From Neochlamydia sp. S13 (GTDB lineage: Bacteria; Chlamydiota; Chlamydiia; Chlamydiales; Parachlamydiaceae): DNA of 64,000 bases. The notes below the pieces were generated by a model that saw only the letters and a program-made list of their open reading frames with translations, ran no database searches and was not told the origin of the DNA. The stretch spans positions 1 through 64,000 of the forward strand of contig NZ_AP017978.1 of the NCBI RefSeq assembly GCF_000648235.2, written 5' to 3'. This document shows positions 50,430 to 60,530 of this stretch, piece by piece. The translations under genes and the position numbers were made by a program. Each line of letters starts with the position of its first letter. The first letter of the stretch is position 1.

Positions 50430-53400
50430 TTGTCTTGTCCGATGTTTCTTTAGAAGTTTGTGTGGATAGATAGCCAGTTTTTTTTCCTCTCCAATTTGCT
50501 ATTTCTTCTAATAACTTATAGAAAAAAGGAACAAAAAAAATGGCTAAAAAGGTAGCTGTTATCATTCCTCCTAAGACGCCCGTGCCCACCGAATTACGGC
50601 TGGCTGCCCCAGCTCCTTTGGCCATAAATAAAGGCACGACGCCTAGTATAAATGTTAATGAAGTCATCATAATGGCTCTTAAGCGCAGCTTTCCAGCTTC
50701 TAAAGCCGCTTCTGCTAAAGGCAGGCCTTCTTGGTGCTTGATCACTGCAAACTCTACGATAAGAATTGCATTTTTTGCAGAAAGAGCAATTAAGGTAATC
50801 AAGCCTACTTGAAAATAGACGTCATTGCTCATTCCATTCATCCACACAGCCAAAAAGGCTCCTAAGAGGCCAAAAGGCACAACCATTAAAATGGAAAAAG
50901 GCAGAGACCATTTCTCATAAAGGGCTGCCAGTATCAGAAAAACCATGAATAGACCCGCCGCCATGACTTTAAGGCCTGTGCCTACCATTTTTTTCTCTTG
51001 ATAGGATTGTCCCCCCCATGAGAATGACATTTCAGGAGGCAGTATCTCTCGCGCTATCTCCTCCATAGCAGCCATGGCCTGGCCTGAGCTAAAGCCTGCC
51101 GCTGCACTTCCATTGATTCTAGCGGCATTAAAACTATTAAAGCGGCTAATCAGAGAAGGGCCTGTGCTATTACGTATATTTATCAAGGATTTTAAAGGAA
51201 CCATGCTTGCATTTAAAGATCTGACATAGATCTCTCCAAGCTTATAAGGAGTGCTACGGTAAATATCTTCTGCTTGAATATAGACGTTATATACGCGGCC
51301 AAACTTGTTAAAATTGTTAACGTATAAAGAGCCCATCATGGCTTGTAGAGTTTGATAAACCTCAGCAATGGAGACAGCCATGCTTTTAGATTTTTCACGA
51401 TCATAGGAAAGAAAAAACTGTTTAGCCGTAGCGTCAATATTGGTAGAAACACCCCTAAGAACAGGGCTCTGGTTAGCCTTAGCAACAATTTCTTTTGCGT
51501 ATTTTTCCAAAGATTCGATATTACCTGAAGATCTGGACTGTACCCAAAATTCAAAGCCGCCCACACTGCCAATGCCTTGAATAGCAGGTGGATTGAAAGG
51601 AATAACCACCGCCTCTTGCAAAGCTGCATATTTAGGAGCTAACTGCTGCAATAAGGCTGGAGCCGCTTGGTTTTTGCCCGTCCGCTCACTCCAATCTTTG
51701 AATACGATAAAATAGCTAGATTGGTTATTTCTATTTAAACCATCTAATAATCCAAACCCATCTAAGGCGACAACATCGGTGACAGCAGGATGAGTCTTCG
51801 TTAGGCTATCTATCTGGCTGGTTACTGCATCGACGCGATGTAGGCTAGCCCCATCGGGCAACATGCCGACTGCCATGATATAGCCTTGATCTTCGATAGG
51901 AATAAAACTAGAAGGTACTAGTTTATACATAAAACCTACGCTTGAGCAAACTATCACAAAAATAGATAAAGCCAATAGAGGATTCATAAGGAGTAGGCGT
52001 GCAATTTTTACATATCGATTTCCCAACCTTTCAAAAGCATGATTGAATTTAATCGTAAATTTTGAATCCTCTTTTTTATGCTTCAACAATAAAGCAGCAA
52101 GCGCAGGACTTAAGGTTAACGCGACCACGCCTGAAATCACTACGGCAATGGAAATAGTAATAGCAAACTGACGATATAGCTCGCCTGTAATTCCACCTAG
52201 AAAGGCTACGGGAATAAAGACAGCACACAGTACAAAAACAATGGCTATTACAGGACCCGATACTTCGGCCATGGCTTTTTTAGCGGCTGCTGTAGCCGAT
52301 AATTTTAAAGCGCGCATATTATGCTCAACATTCTCAATAACGACAATCGCATCATCGACTACAATACCGATAGCCAAAACCATAGCAAATAATGTTAAAG
52401 TATTGATGGAATATCCTAAAACAAGCATCCCCGCAAATGCACCCACGATGGATACAAGCATAGCAAGCATCGGAATCAAGGTAGCCCGCAAATTTTGCAA
52501 GAAAAGAAGCACCACTAAAACTACTAATATGGCAGCTTCTAAAATAGTGATGGCCACTTCACGAATAGAAGCTTTTACAAATTTGGTCGTATCATAAGGG
52601 ATAGTATATTCGATGCCGTTGGGAAAGCGGGTAGCTAATTCTTTCATCTTCGTTTTAACTTTATCGGCAACTTCTAGAGCATTGGCTCCATATTGCTGAT
52701 AAATAGCAATGGCTGTCATCGACTTATTATTAAGCTTAGCATTTACGTCATAATTAGCAGCACCCAGATCAACTTCTGCTATATCTTTCACAAAGACCAT
52801 CGAACCGTCGGCATTTGCTTTGATAATAATGTTTTCAAATTCTTCTGCCGTCGTTAATCGCCCAGTAGCTAGCATGGGTAAAGTTAGCTCAATAGGTAGA
52901 GAGGTAGGGTTTCCTCCTATCATACCAGCTGGTACCTGGCTGTTTTGCTCCCTAATAGAGTCCACCACATCGGACGTAGTAATTCCCAATTGCGCCATGC
53001 GATCGGGCTTAAGCCATATGCGCATCGCATAATCTCGAGCCCCTATAATGCTGACTTGGCTTACTCCAGGAATCAACTGTAATTCAGTTACCACATTGAT
53101 GGTGGCATAATTACTCATAAAAATATCGTTATAACGGCCATCCGGGGATTGCAAAGCTACAAATAAAAGGATATTAGGTGTCTGCTTTTGTACGATTACA
53201 CCCTGGCGTTGCACTTCTTCGGGTAATTGAGCCAACACCTTACTCACATTATTATTGACATCAATTTGTGCTTTTTTAGGATCAGAACCCACTTCGAAAT
53301 ACACATTTAAAAGATAATTGCCTGAAGATGAATTTTGGGAAGACATATAAATCATATTCTCCACCCCATTGATTTGCTGTTCTAAAGGAGCGGCCACGCT

Positions 53401-53583
53401 ATCAGCAATTGTTTGGGCCCCCGCGCCTGGATAATAGGTGGAAACTTGGATAAGAGGAGGAGTAATATTGGGGTATTGCTCAATCGGCAAATTCATTAAA
53501 GCAATGAAACCGGCAAACATTATAATAATAGACAAGACGCTAGCAAAGATGGGGCGGTCGATAAAAAAGTTGGAAATTTTCAT
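50422..53583 (-). CDS. RND multidrug efflux transporter (HAE1/AcrB family)
   Basis: The 1053-residue inner membrane pump is full length for AcrB-type transporters and uses the proton gradient to export drugs or lipids. It begins ISNFFIDRPIFASVLSIII, and the charged proton-relay pair is present in GIVVDDAIVVIENVEHNM (TM4). Periplasmic PN/PC domain blocks and VGLITLIALSAKNAILIVEFA in the second half are typical. It is the middle gene of a three-gene operon, three bases behind the adaptor gene. Only the outer membrane partner is damaged. Confidence 0.95.
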   Translation of the reverse strand: MKISNFFIDRPIFASVLSIIIMFAGFIALMNLPIEQYPNITPPLIQVSTYYPGAGAQTIADSVAAPLEQQINGVENMIYMSSQNSSSGNYLLNVYFEVGSDPKKAQIDVNNNVSKVLAQLPEEVQRQGVIVQKQTPNILLFVALQSPDGRYNDIFMSNYATINVVTELQLIPGVSQVSIIGARDYAMRIWLKPDRMAQLGITTSDVVDSIREQNSQVPAGMIGGNPTSLPIELTLPMLATGRLTTAEEFENIIIKANADGSMVFVKDIAEVDLGAANYDVNAKLNNKSMTAIAIYQQYGANALEVADKVKTKMKELATRFPNGIEYTIPYDTTKFVKASIREVAITILEAAILVVLVVLLFLQNLRATLIPMLAMLVSIVGAFAGMLVLGYSINTLTLFAMVLAIGIVVDDAIVVIENVEHNMRALKLSATAAAKKAMAEVSGPVIAIVFVLCAVFIPVAFLGGITGELYRQFAITISIAVVISGVVALTLSPALAALLLKHKKEDSKFTIKFNHAFERLGNRYVKIARLLLMNPLLALSIFVIVCSSVGFMYKLVPSSFIPIEDQGYIMAVGMLPDGASLHRVDAVTSQIDSLTKTHPAVTDVVALDGFGLLDGLNRNNQSSYFIVFKDWSERTGKNQAAPALLQQLAPKYAALQEAVVIPFNPPAIQGIGSVGGFEFWVQSRSSGNIESLEKYAKEIVAKANQSPVLRGVSTNIDATAKQFFLSYDREKSKSMAVSIAEVYQTLQAMMGSLYVNNFNKFGRVYNVYIQAEDIYRSTPYKLGEIYVRSLNASMVPLKSLINIRNSTGPSLISRFNSFNAARINGSAAAGFSSGQAMAAMEEIAREILPPEMSFSWGGQSYQEKKMVGTGLKVMAAGLFMVFLILAALYEKWSLPFSILMVVPFGLLGAFLAVWMNGMSNDVYFQVGLITLIALSAKNAILIVEFAVIKHQEGLPLAEAALEAGKLRLRAIMMTSLTFILGVVPLFMAKGAGAASRNSVGTGVLGGMITATFLAIFFVPFFYKLLEEIANWRGKKTGYLSTQTSKETSDKTNV

Positions 53584-53586
53584 CCT

Positions 53587-54765
53587 TTATTCCCCTATTG
53601 GGGGCAAGATGAGCTCTTGCTTGTGACTCTTATCCACCTTAATTTCCTTGGTGACTTTGATGGGGCTGCCTTGTCCCACTTTGTTAATACCATCAACAAT
53701 CACTTGGTCCCCCTCTCTCAATCCCTCTTCTATAATCCAGTAATCACCATACCAATCTCCCACGATCACATTTTGTATGGCAGCTTTCCCTTCTCTTACG
53801 ATGTAAACATACATCCCTGTTTTACTTTCCAAAAGGGCTTTTTGAGGAACATAGATGGTGTTAGGTTTAATAGCCCCTTTAACATTAACGCGGACAAATT
53901 GACCCGGCTTAAGAATAAGGTTAGGATTGGGAAGCTGGGCACGCATCGACAAAGTGCCTGTTTTTTGATCATATGAGGGAGCAGAAAAGTTAACTTCACC
54001 TCGAGAAGGATAGCGACTTCCATCAGCTAATATCACCTCTACCCCATAATTTTTATCCTTTGGTAACACTAACGTACGATTTTTAACCTCTTTATCTATT
54101 TTTAAAATCTCATTTTCAGAAATACTAAATGAAATCCAGATAGGATCCAAAGCGGTGATAGAAGTCATTAACTGATTAGAGCCAGGGGAAATAAGAGCGC
54201 CTTGACGATAGCTTGATTTTCCAGAAAGACCGTTAATAGGAGAAGTTAGGAGGGTATAGCTTAAATTAATTTCTGCCACCTTCAAAGCAGCCTCTGCTGC
54301 TTGCACGCTAGCTTGGGAAGCTAATAAATTGGCTGTAGCCTCATCTAAATCTTTCTTACTGACGGCATGCTTGGCATACAAAGGTGTTAAGCGTTCTACA
54401 GTTTGTTGGGCATTCCATAAAAGCGCTTTTTCTCTAGCTAGGTTTCCTTTGGCTTGTTCAACAGCAGCTATAAAAGGAGTTTGGTCTAATTTGAAAAGCA
54501 GCTGCCCTTTTGTTACTTGAGCCCCCTCTATATAGGCAATCTCTTCCAAGTAACCCTCTACTCGCGCGCGGATTTCAACCTGATGAGAACTTTCGGCATA
54601 GCCCACCGATTCGTAAATCCAAGGAATAGTGTCTTTTTGAATAGTTAGAGCACTGACTTCTACAAAAGGAGGAGGAGGCAAGGATTTTTCACCTCCGCAT
54701 GAAGCAGCTAGCAAAAACATTAAAGCTATTAATAAGAAGGGGCGTAAAAAATTTACTTTCATCAT
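53587..54765 (-). CDS. RND efflux periplasmic adaptor (membrane fusion protein)
   Basis: This 392-residue AcrA/MexA-type adaptor links the pump to the outer membrane channel. A lipoprotein signal peptide ends at LLAASCGG. The lipoyl half-motifs VEIRARVEGYLEEI and LLTSPINGLSGKSSYRQGALI flank a coiled-coil hairpin (residues about 100-165). A beta-barrel with LKPGQFVRVNV follows. It is the first gene of the operon, divergent from the desaturase across a 151-base gap that should hold both promoters. Confidence 0.93.
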   Translation of the reverse strand: MMKVNFLRPFLLIALMFLLAASCGGEKSLPPPPFVEVSALTIQKDTIPWIYESVGYAESSHQVEIRARVEGYLEEIAYIEGAQVTKGQLLFKLDQTPFIAAVEQAKGNLAREKALLWNAQQTVERLTPLYAKHAVSKKDLDEATANLLASQASVQAAEAALKVAEINLSYTLLTSPINGLSGKSSYRQGALISPGSNQLMTSITALDPIWISFSISENEILKIDKEVKNRTLVLPKDKNYGVEVILADGSRYPSRGEVNFSAPSYDQKTGTLSMRAQLPNPNLILKPGQFVRVNVKGAIKPNTIYVPQKALLESKTGMYVYIVREGKAAIQNVIVGDWYGDYWIIEEGLREGDQVIVDGINKVGQGSPIKVTKEIKVDKSHKQELILPPIGE

Positions 54766-54916
54766 AATCTATCATCTTATGGGCTAATCAAAATTTTTAT
54801 CTTGTACCAGAAGATGAAAATGCAAACAATAAATTTTATCCTTACATTGACTTTTATACTTTAGCGCGTTACACTCACCCCCTTAAACATGTATTCTTTA
54901 TAACCTATGGCTTTCC

Positions 54917-56041
54917 ATGATAAATTTAAAAAAGGGAGTTAATTGGTCTCCCACTATTTTTCTTATTATCTTCCAGGTAGCATTAATTATCTGGCTTCCC
55001 TTTTATTTTTATTATAATAGGCCTACTTTGTCGATGGTGGCGGCAAGTGTGGTGCTTTTATATGCTACTGGCTTAAGCATTACGGGAGGCTATCATCGGT
55101 TTTATTCTCACCGCTCTTATAAAACAAATTTTTTTCTAGAATGGCTTTTACTGTTTTTTGGATCCATGGCAGGCCAAGGCAGTGCTCTACGCTGGTCTTA
55201 TGATCATCGCCTGCATCATGCATTTGTAGATACTGACAAGGATCCTTATTCTATCCAAAAAGGTTTCTGGTACGCTCACTTCCTATGGATCATCGAGAAA
55301 CCTCAACCTATCAATCCTAAAGTAGTTTCTGATTTAATCAGTAATCCTTTAGTTGTCTTCCAACACCGCTTTTATGTATTTTTATTTATTTTAACCAATT
55401 CATTAGTTTTCCTCAGTTTAGGGTGGTTTCTAAATGATTATATAGGGGCTTTAACCTTCGCCGTAGGAGTAAGATTATTCTGCCTTTATCATTCCACCTG
55501 GTTCATTAACTCTCTTGCTCATACCTGGGGAGACCAACCCTTTTCCCAAGAGCATTCGGCCGTTAACAATTATATAATTTCTTTTTTGACTTTTGGAGAG
55601 GGATATCATAACTATCACCATACCTACGCTAACGATTATCGCAATGGTATCTATTGGTATCAATTTGACCCTACTAAATGGCTGATCTGGTTACTTAGCA
55701 AATTAGGGTTAGCTTATCATTTACGTAAGACAGATAAGTACACCATTAAAAAGCGAATGGTGACAGAACATGCCTACTTGCTTCAAGAAAAATTAGTTAA
55801 GTCGTGGGAAAGCAAAAGGATAGAATGGGAGCCTATCATTAATGAATTAGCTAGTAACCTAGTCAGAAAGATGACAGATTTTTCCCAGCTTAAGAGCCGT
55901 TATAGAGAGCTAAAAACACAGTGCACCGAGGCTCCCTTATTAAAAGAGATTAAAAAGGAAATGAAAGCATTACAAAAAAGCCTTCGTCAAGACTGGAAAA
56001 AATGGTGGCAGCTTTCTAAAACAATAATGTCCCATGCCTAA
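54917..56041 (+). CDS. Membrane fatty acid (acyl-CoA delta-9 type) desaturase
   Basis: The 374-residue protein has the three histidine boxes of stearoyl-CoA-type desaturases: HRFYSH, HRLHH and HNYHH, which bind a di-iron centre. Four or so membrane segments surround them. It would introduce a double bond into acyl chains and so adjust membrane fluidity. The C-terminal 90 residues are a charged, probably helical extension (KKRMVTEHAYLLQEKLVKSWE onward). The gene stands alone between the efflux operon and a convergent gene. Confidence 0.92.
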   Translation: MINLKKGVNWSPTIFLIIFQVALIIWLPFYFYYNRPTLSMVAASVVLLYATGLSITGGYHRFYSHRSYKTNFFLEWLLLFFGSMAGQGSALRWSYDHRLHHAFVDTDKDPYSIQKGFWYAHFLWIIEKPQPINPKVVSDLISNPLVVFQHRFYVFLFILTNSLVFLSLGWFLNDYIGALTFAVGVRLFCLYHSTWFINSLAHTWGDQPFSQEHSAVNNYIISFLTFGEGYHNYHHTYANDYRNGIYWYQFDPTKWLIWLLSKLGLAYHLRKTDKYTIKKRMVTEHAYLLQEKLVKSWESKRIEWEPIINELASNLVRKMTDFSQLKSRYRELKTQCTEAPLLKEIKKEMKALQKSLRQDWKKWWQLSKTIMSHA

Positions 56042-56121
56042 AGGAAAAGAAGCTTTGAATGCGGCATGTAGGTAACGCTTTCAAAGCTTTTCAAAGGAAA
56101 GAAGTCTATAAAGCTTTTGGT

Positions 56122-57540
56122 TTATAGGTAAATAGATTCAATTATAAAGCTTTCTTTTTTTATCCCTGCTTCTAACTTATCTTGGATTTTATTCTTAGTC
56201 TCTTGCCAGAGTGCATTATTTTTAGCGGACATCTCATTCAAATAGGCTTCTGTTTCTTTGTAAAATTTATTTAACTCACAATAGAATTGCTGATGATCTT
56301 CTTGAGTTTCAGACTCGGCAATATTTGGAGTAAAGGAAGGAGCTACCTTGATCTCATGCTTTATCCATTGGATAATCACCCGAGCAAGATCAATGGCTTG
56401 ATGCTGCAAAGGGATCTCTCCTTCATCATAAGGATCAATAATAACACTGTGATCTTCTTTGGTACGGACATTGCCAGGAGATAAGTCCGCAATATAATAG
56501 TCCGGGTTAGCAAATATTTGAGAGAACACATCCTTTATATCTTTAAAAGCGGTTTCTCCGGCAATATATTCATAAATGTAATATCCTCTCTCCCAAATAT
56601 CCTCAATGTTATAAATATGCGCCACAGATATTCCTTTCATCTGGGGAGTCAAATTTAGCAGTTTTTTATAAGCCCTTTCAGTAGTAATAATCGATTGCTT
56701 TCTCTTCATTTCACTTAAAGTATCATCTCTTAATATCTTAATCACCAGATCAACATTTTCTACTTTCCATACATGATGAAAATCTCCATGCCCTAGATAA
56801 GTTAAGATTAATTTCTCTCCTTTTTTAATCAATATTTTCCCCACTTTATCCTCTAAGTCAGGACCCTCATAGAGCAGACCTTTTTTATCATCCGACAATA
56901 GCTCCAGGCTAGGTTTTACTAATTCTTGCTTGTAGTAAGAAAGAGGAAGAAGAGCACTTTGAGCTAAAGCATTTTGTTTTTTTTCCTCTTTGGGAGGAAG
57001 TGAAAATTGCAAGCGCTGGGGCTCCTCAGAAACTTTACCCGCGCTAGGAATGGAAAAAAGTTTTCGAGCCAAAACAGAGCTTTTTGAAAACATAGCAGAT
57101 TTAGTGCCAGCAAATGGTGAGGGAGGAAGGGAAGAAGAAGTACCAAAACCGATCTTTAGCGCAGGCTTATTCTGAGGTAAAGCTGGCTCGTCAAGGTTTA
57201 ATTTACGCTGCTTACAATTTGCGCTATCCCCATCTTTTTCATCATCATTAAGTTCTTCGATGGCTCTTGATCTTTTTGTACAACGAGTGAAAGGTAGATT
57301 TTCAGGCTCGTTTGAAGAAGCACCAAAGCCTAATGTTATCCCCAGCCTGGTTTTGGGTAAAGGAGTATCCTCCTGCTCAAGTTTGGGTAATTTAAAAGGA
57401 GGTAAAAGTAAATCCTTTTCTTCATTTCTAGGATGTTTTCCTCTAGAAGCGCTATTTCTACTCGGCGTGGGTGGTGGCTGCTTAGGCTCACGGGGGGGCG
57501 AAAGATTTTTGAGGTAAGGATCGTTAGGGGAAATGTTCAT
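56122..57540 (-). CDS. Kinase-fold protein with disordered N-terminus, putative effector
   Basis: The 472-residue product has two halves. Residues 1-200 are Pro/Ser/Lys-rich and look disordered, with an approximate internal repeat (PLPKTRLGITLGFGASSNE at 61-79 and LPQNKPALKIGFGTSSS at 121-137) and basic patches (TKRSRA, KQRKL) like nuclear localisation signals. Residues 240-400 resemble a protein kinase: a glycine loop LGHGDFHHVWKV (249-260), VIKIL with Lys268, Glu288 in TTERAYKKL, a hinge YIYEYIAGE, a catalytic loop ADLSPGNVRT (Asp352, Asn357) and IDPYD (Asp369) in place of DFG. The key residues are present, so activity is possible. The closest kinase family is not recognised. An effector role is inferred from composition only. 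Confidence 0.6.
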   Translation of the reverse strand: MNISPNDPYLKNLSPPREPKQPPPTPSRNSASRGKHPRNEEKDLLLPPFKLPKLEQEDTPLPKTRLGITLGFGASSNEPENLPFTRCTKRSRAIEELNDDEKDGDSANCKQRKLNLDEPALPQNKPALKIGFGTSSSLPPSPFAGTKSAMFSKSSVLARKLFSIPSAGKVSEEPQRLQFSLPPKEEKKQNALAQSALLPLSYYKQELVKPSLELLSDDKKGLLYEGPDLEDKVGKILIKKGEKLILTYLGHGDFHHVWKVENVDLVIKILRDDTLSEMKRKQSIITTERAYKKLLNLTPQMKGISVAHIYNIEDIWERGYYIYEYIAGETAFKDIKDVFSQIFANPDYYIADLSPGNVRTKEDHSVIIDPYDEGEIPLQHQAIDLARVIIQWIKHEIKVAPSFTPNIAESETQEDHQQFYCELNKFYKETEAYLNEMSAKNNALWQETKNKIQDKLEAGIKKESFIIESIYL

Positions 57541-57707
57541 TTTATCTCCATATTAGTAATAAGTCTATATTTATGGAAAATATTATAGTTAAATACCTTA
57601 AAAAATTCAATATAATAAAAAAATAAAAGTTAATATTGTTTAAAAATATATTTTTATAAATAAAAAAAACAAAAATAAGCCTGTGAAATCCTTCCAACAT
57701 TTTTATA

Positions 57708-57737
57708 TTGACGGGATAAAAGGTGATAGGATATAAG
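57708..57737 (+). promoter_or_regulatory. Probable sigma-70-type promoter of tRNA-Cys
   Basis: TTGACG (57708-57713) and TATAAG (57732-57737) are separated by 18 bases and lie just upstream of the tRNA, so transcription would begin about a dozen bases before the mature 5' end. Confidence 0.6.
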
Positions 57738-57755
57738 GTTCTCTTGCTTAACTAA

Positions 57756-57826
57756 GGTGGCATGGCCAAGTGGTAAGGCAGAAGCCTGCAAAGCTTCGAT
57801 CCCCAGTTCGAATCTGGGTGCCACCT
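57756..57826 (+). tRNA. tRNA-Cys (anticodon GCA)
   Basis: A 71-base cloverleaf. The acceptor GGTGGCA pairs with TGCCACC, followed by T, the usual discriminator base for tRNA-Cys. The anticodon arm is GAAGCCTGCAAAGCTTC-like with GCA in the loop. The T arm contains GTTCGAATC between CCCCA and TGGGG-type strands. CCA is not encoded. Confidence 0.95.
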
Positions 57827-57908
57827 TAATTTGTTAAGCTTTCAAGCTCTCTCTTAACTTTAACTCATTTTTAAAATCCCTTTACCTTCTCTCCTCGAGG
57901 TATTTAAT

Positions 57909-58739
57909 TTGTTATACCTAGTTGCAACGCCGATCGGTCACCTAAAAGACATTACCTTAAGAGCAATTGAAACGCTGCAAGCCTGCGATTATATCTTATG
58001 TGAAGACACACGTCATAGCCTAATTCTACTTAAACATTATGAGATTCATAAGCCTTTAATTAGCTTTCATAAATTTAATGAAGCTTACAAAGAAGAACAA
58101 GTTATACAGGATTTAAAAAACAACAAAACCATCTGCTTAATCTCAGATGCCGGTACCCCTGGTATTTCTGATCCAGGCGCTCGCCTGGTTAAAAGATGCC
58201 TACAAGAAAATTTAAAAGTTTTCTCCGTTCCCGGCGCCTGTGCAGCCATAAGCGCTATCTGCATTTCAGGATTGGAGACTAGCCACTTTTTATTCTATGG
58301 CTTTCTGCCGCGTCCACAAGGCGCCTTAATAAATGCTCTTTCAGAAATTTTAAACCAACCTTTTACCTCCATTTGTTATGAATCACCTGAACGTATTCAG
58401 AAGGTATTAGAAGCAATCCATCGTCTAGATGCTCATCGAGAAGTGGTTATCGCCCGAGAGCTGACCAAAAAATTTGAAGAAGTAGTACGCGGAACAGCCC
58501 AACAATTAATCGCCCGCCATTTAGAGAAAAAATTCAAAGGTGAAATTGTGTTACTCATTGCTAAAAATTCTGGTCCTTCTTATGAAGAATGGGCCGACAT
58601 ACCGATTGAAGAACATGTCTTTAGGCTTCAGCAAGAAAATGCTATCTCTTTACAAGAAGCCATCAAACAAGTCGCCACCCTGCGTTCTATCCCTAAACGA
58701 CAAGTTTACAATAAAATTCATCATCCTAAAAAACTTTAG
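57909..58739 (+). CDS. rsmI: 16S rRNA (cytidine-1402 2'-O)-methyltransferase
   Basis: RsmI methylates the ribose of C1402 in the ribosomal decoding centre. The 276-residue product starts (TTG or ATG equivalent, read as Met) LYLVATPIGHLKDITLRA. It continues with CEDTRHSLILLKHY, LISDAGTPGISDPGARLV, the SAM-binding VPGACAAISAI, and FYGFLPR, the order seen in the family. Length matches. It follows tRNA-Cys by about 80 bases and may share its transcription. Confidence 0.95.
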   Translation: MLYLVATPIGHLKDITLRAIETLQACDYILCEDTRHSLILLKHYEIHKPLISFHKFNEAYKEEQVIQDLKNNKTICLISDAGTPGISDPGARLVKRCLQENLKVFSVPGACAAISAICISGLETSHFLFYGFLPRPQGALINALSEILNQPFTSICYESPERIQKVLEAIHRLDAHREVVIARELTKKFEEVVRGTAQQLIARHLEKKFKGEIVLLIAKNSGPSYEEWADIPIEEHVFRLQQENAISLQEAIKQVATLRSIPKRQVYNKIHHPKKL

Positions 58740-58787
58740 TTTTTATTTGATTTTTTTACCTTTATACTCTACAGTACCCACTAAAAA

Positions 58788-58809
58788 CTGCTTTATTTAA
58801 TTAAAGCAG
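58788..58809 (+). other. Inverted repeat between rsmI and the porin gene
   Basis: CTGCTTTA and TAAAGCAG surround TTTAAT. No T-tract follows, so it is not a classical terminator. It sits about 20 bases before the porin start codon region and could influence its leader. Confidence 0.4.
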
Positions 58810-58830
58810 TCCAAACATAAAGGAGAAAAA

Positions 58831-60108
58831 GTGGTAAAGTTTTCATTTAAAAAAATGATAGCCTCTCTGTGCTTCGTGCCCTGTCTTGTTCTAACACCTA
58901 CAAGTGCCCACGCTGTGATTGCTAGCGTAAAAACCTTTGGTATGGCAGCTACAGGCATTGCTTACCCTCAAGATGCTCAAGCAGCTGTTTTTAATCCCGC
59001 CGGGATGGCTGATGTGGGAGATCGCTATGATCTAGGATTTGAAGTAGCCCGCACCTCTCGTCAAGCTACAGTTAGGGGTAATCTTTCGCCTCTTCCAGGT
59101 GTAAATGGCAAATTTGATGCCAATCATAAGGCAAAATATGCTTACAACGGCGATTTTGGTATCAACAAAATGTTGGGAAACAACATGTCGTTAGGCTTAG
59201 TTGTTTATAACCGCAACTTTAGCAAGACCAAATATAAACATGCATTACCTTTATTTGGCACTTCCAAAGTGGGCATGGAATATGCTCATGAAACCATTTC
59301 CCCCACATTCTCCATCAAATTACTAGAAAAACACAATTTTGGTGTGTCTCTTAATTATATGATTCAACGTCTATGGGTTCAGGGATTACAAAATTTTGCT
59401 AAAGAAGCATTTGGCGTAGGCATTTTCAGCAAATTTCCAAGATATGTGACGAACCATAAATATAGCTATTCGCAAGGGATAGGCTTTACCTTCGGTTATA
59501 GATGCCAAGTGGCAGATAGATTAAGCGTCGGTGTCACCTATCAGCCAAAAACTTACATGAGCAAATTCAAAAAATATAAGGGTTTCCTAGCAGGAAAAGG
59601 AAGGCTTAATATCCCTCAAAAAATTGGGGCAGGTTTTGCTTGGCGTTTACTCCCCTATGCAACCTTAGCCTTTGATGTCGAATATATCAATTGGCGAAAA
59701 GTAAAAGCCCTTCACAGGCCTTTACAAGACAACTTAACTGCTCATAAGCTTGGTGCCCATAACGGTACCGGTTTTGGTTTCCGAGATCAATGGTTTTACC
59801 GTTTAGGCATAGATTACGAACTTACCGAATGGTTGACTGTTCGTGCTGGGTATCGCCATACTAGAGCTCCTATCAAGCGTTCTCAAACAGCTGTCAATGT
59901 TTTGACTGTTGACACCATAGAAGATTACCTTACATTAGGTGCAACCGCTTGTCTTGATTCGAGTAATGAAATCTCGATATTTTATGGACATGGTTTTAGC
60001 CATAAGATTAAGGGTAAAAACTCTATTCCCCCTTCATTTGGCTTAGGAGAAGCCAATATTAAACAGGCTGACGATGTAGTTGGCATCTCTTGGGGCCATA
60101 CCTATTAG
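58831..60108 (+). CDS. OmpP1/FadL/TodX-family outer membrane protein
   Basis: The 425-residue product has a signal peptide (basic MVKFSFKKM, hydrophobic core, cleavage after SAHA). The mature N-terminus carries the FadL-type hatch motif DAQAAVFNPAGMADVG, as in long-chain fatty acid and hydrophobic-compound transporters. Alternating beta-strand segments and the family block LRTF/RAGYRHTRAPIK follow. It probably imports hydrophobic molecules across the outer membrane. The start is a GTG, preceded by AAAGGAG. A strong terminator follows at 60141. Confidence 0.9.
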   Translation: MVKFSFKKMIASLCFVPCLVLTPTSAHAVIASVKTFGMAATGIAYPQDAQAAVFNPAGMADVGDRYDLGFEVARTSRQATVRGNLSPLPGVNGKFDANHKAKYAYNGDFGINKMLGNNMSLGLVVYNRNFSKTKYKHALPLFGTSKVGMEYAHETISPTFSIKLLEKHNFGVSLNYMIQRLWVQGLQNFAKEAFGVGIFSKFPRYVTNHKYSYSQGIGFTFGYRCQVADRLSVGVTYQPKTYMSKFKKYKGFLAGKGRLNIPQKIGAGFAWRLLPYATLAFDVEYINWRKVKALHRPLQDNLTAHKLGAHNGTGFGFRDQWFYRLGIDYELTEWLTVRAGYRHTRAPIKRSQTAVNVLTVDTIEDYLTLGATACLDSSNEISIFYGHGFSHKIKGKNSIPPSFGLGEANIKQADDVVGISWGHTY

Positions 60109-60140
60109 ACAAGTTTAATATTGCAATAAATTAAATACTT

Positions 60141-60172
60141 AAGGGCTAAAACTTCTGTTTTAGCCCTTTTTT
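60141..60172 (+). terminator. Rho-independent terminator of the porin gene
   Basis: AAGGGCTAAAAC and GTTTTAGCCCTT form a long stem around TTCT, followed by six Ts. It lies 33 bases behind the porin stop codon. Confidence 0.92.
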
Positions 60173-60289
60173 ATTTAATGCCCTGTTTTAAATTCTTCTG
60201 AGGCAAAAGCTTGCGATCATCTCTAAGAAGGCGCCCCCACACTCCTCTTTTTGATAAAATGAAAGCAAATTCAAAAAAGGAAGGGCATC

Positions 60290-60530
60290 ATGCGTGGAAG
60301 CTATCCTGATGATTTAAAGTGATAAAGAGTGGGAAGAAATCAAGTATATTTTCTCTGTTTCCTATGAAAAAGAAGGGAGGCATTGTAAATATTTTAAACG
60401 AGACTTAATCTAGATGCTATTTTTTATGTGAACCATACAGGATGCCAATGGAGACATCTTCCTCATGATTTTCCTCTTTGGAAGAGCATGTTTAGCTATT
60501 TCTCTAGGTGGAAGCTTGTGAGAAATTTGA
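60290..60530 (+). pseudogene. IS5-type transposase relic
   Basis: Across several frames the sequence spells YPDDLK, then SREWEEIKYIFSVSYEKEGRHCKY, NHTGCQWRHLPHDFPLWK-like text and YFSRWK, the N-terminal region of an IS5-type transposase related to the one at 42449. Multiple stops and frame changes show an old remnant. Confidence 0.7.
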
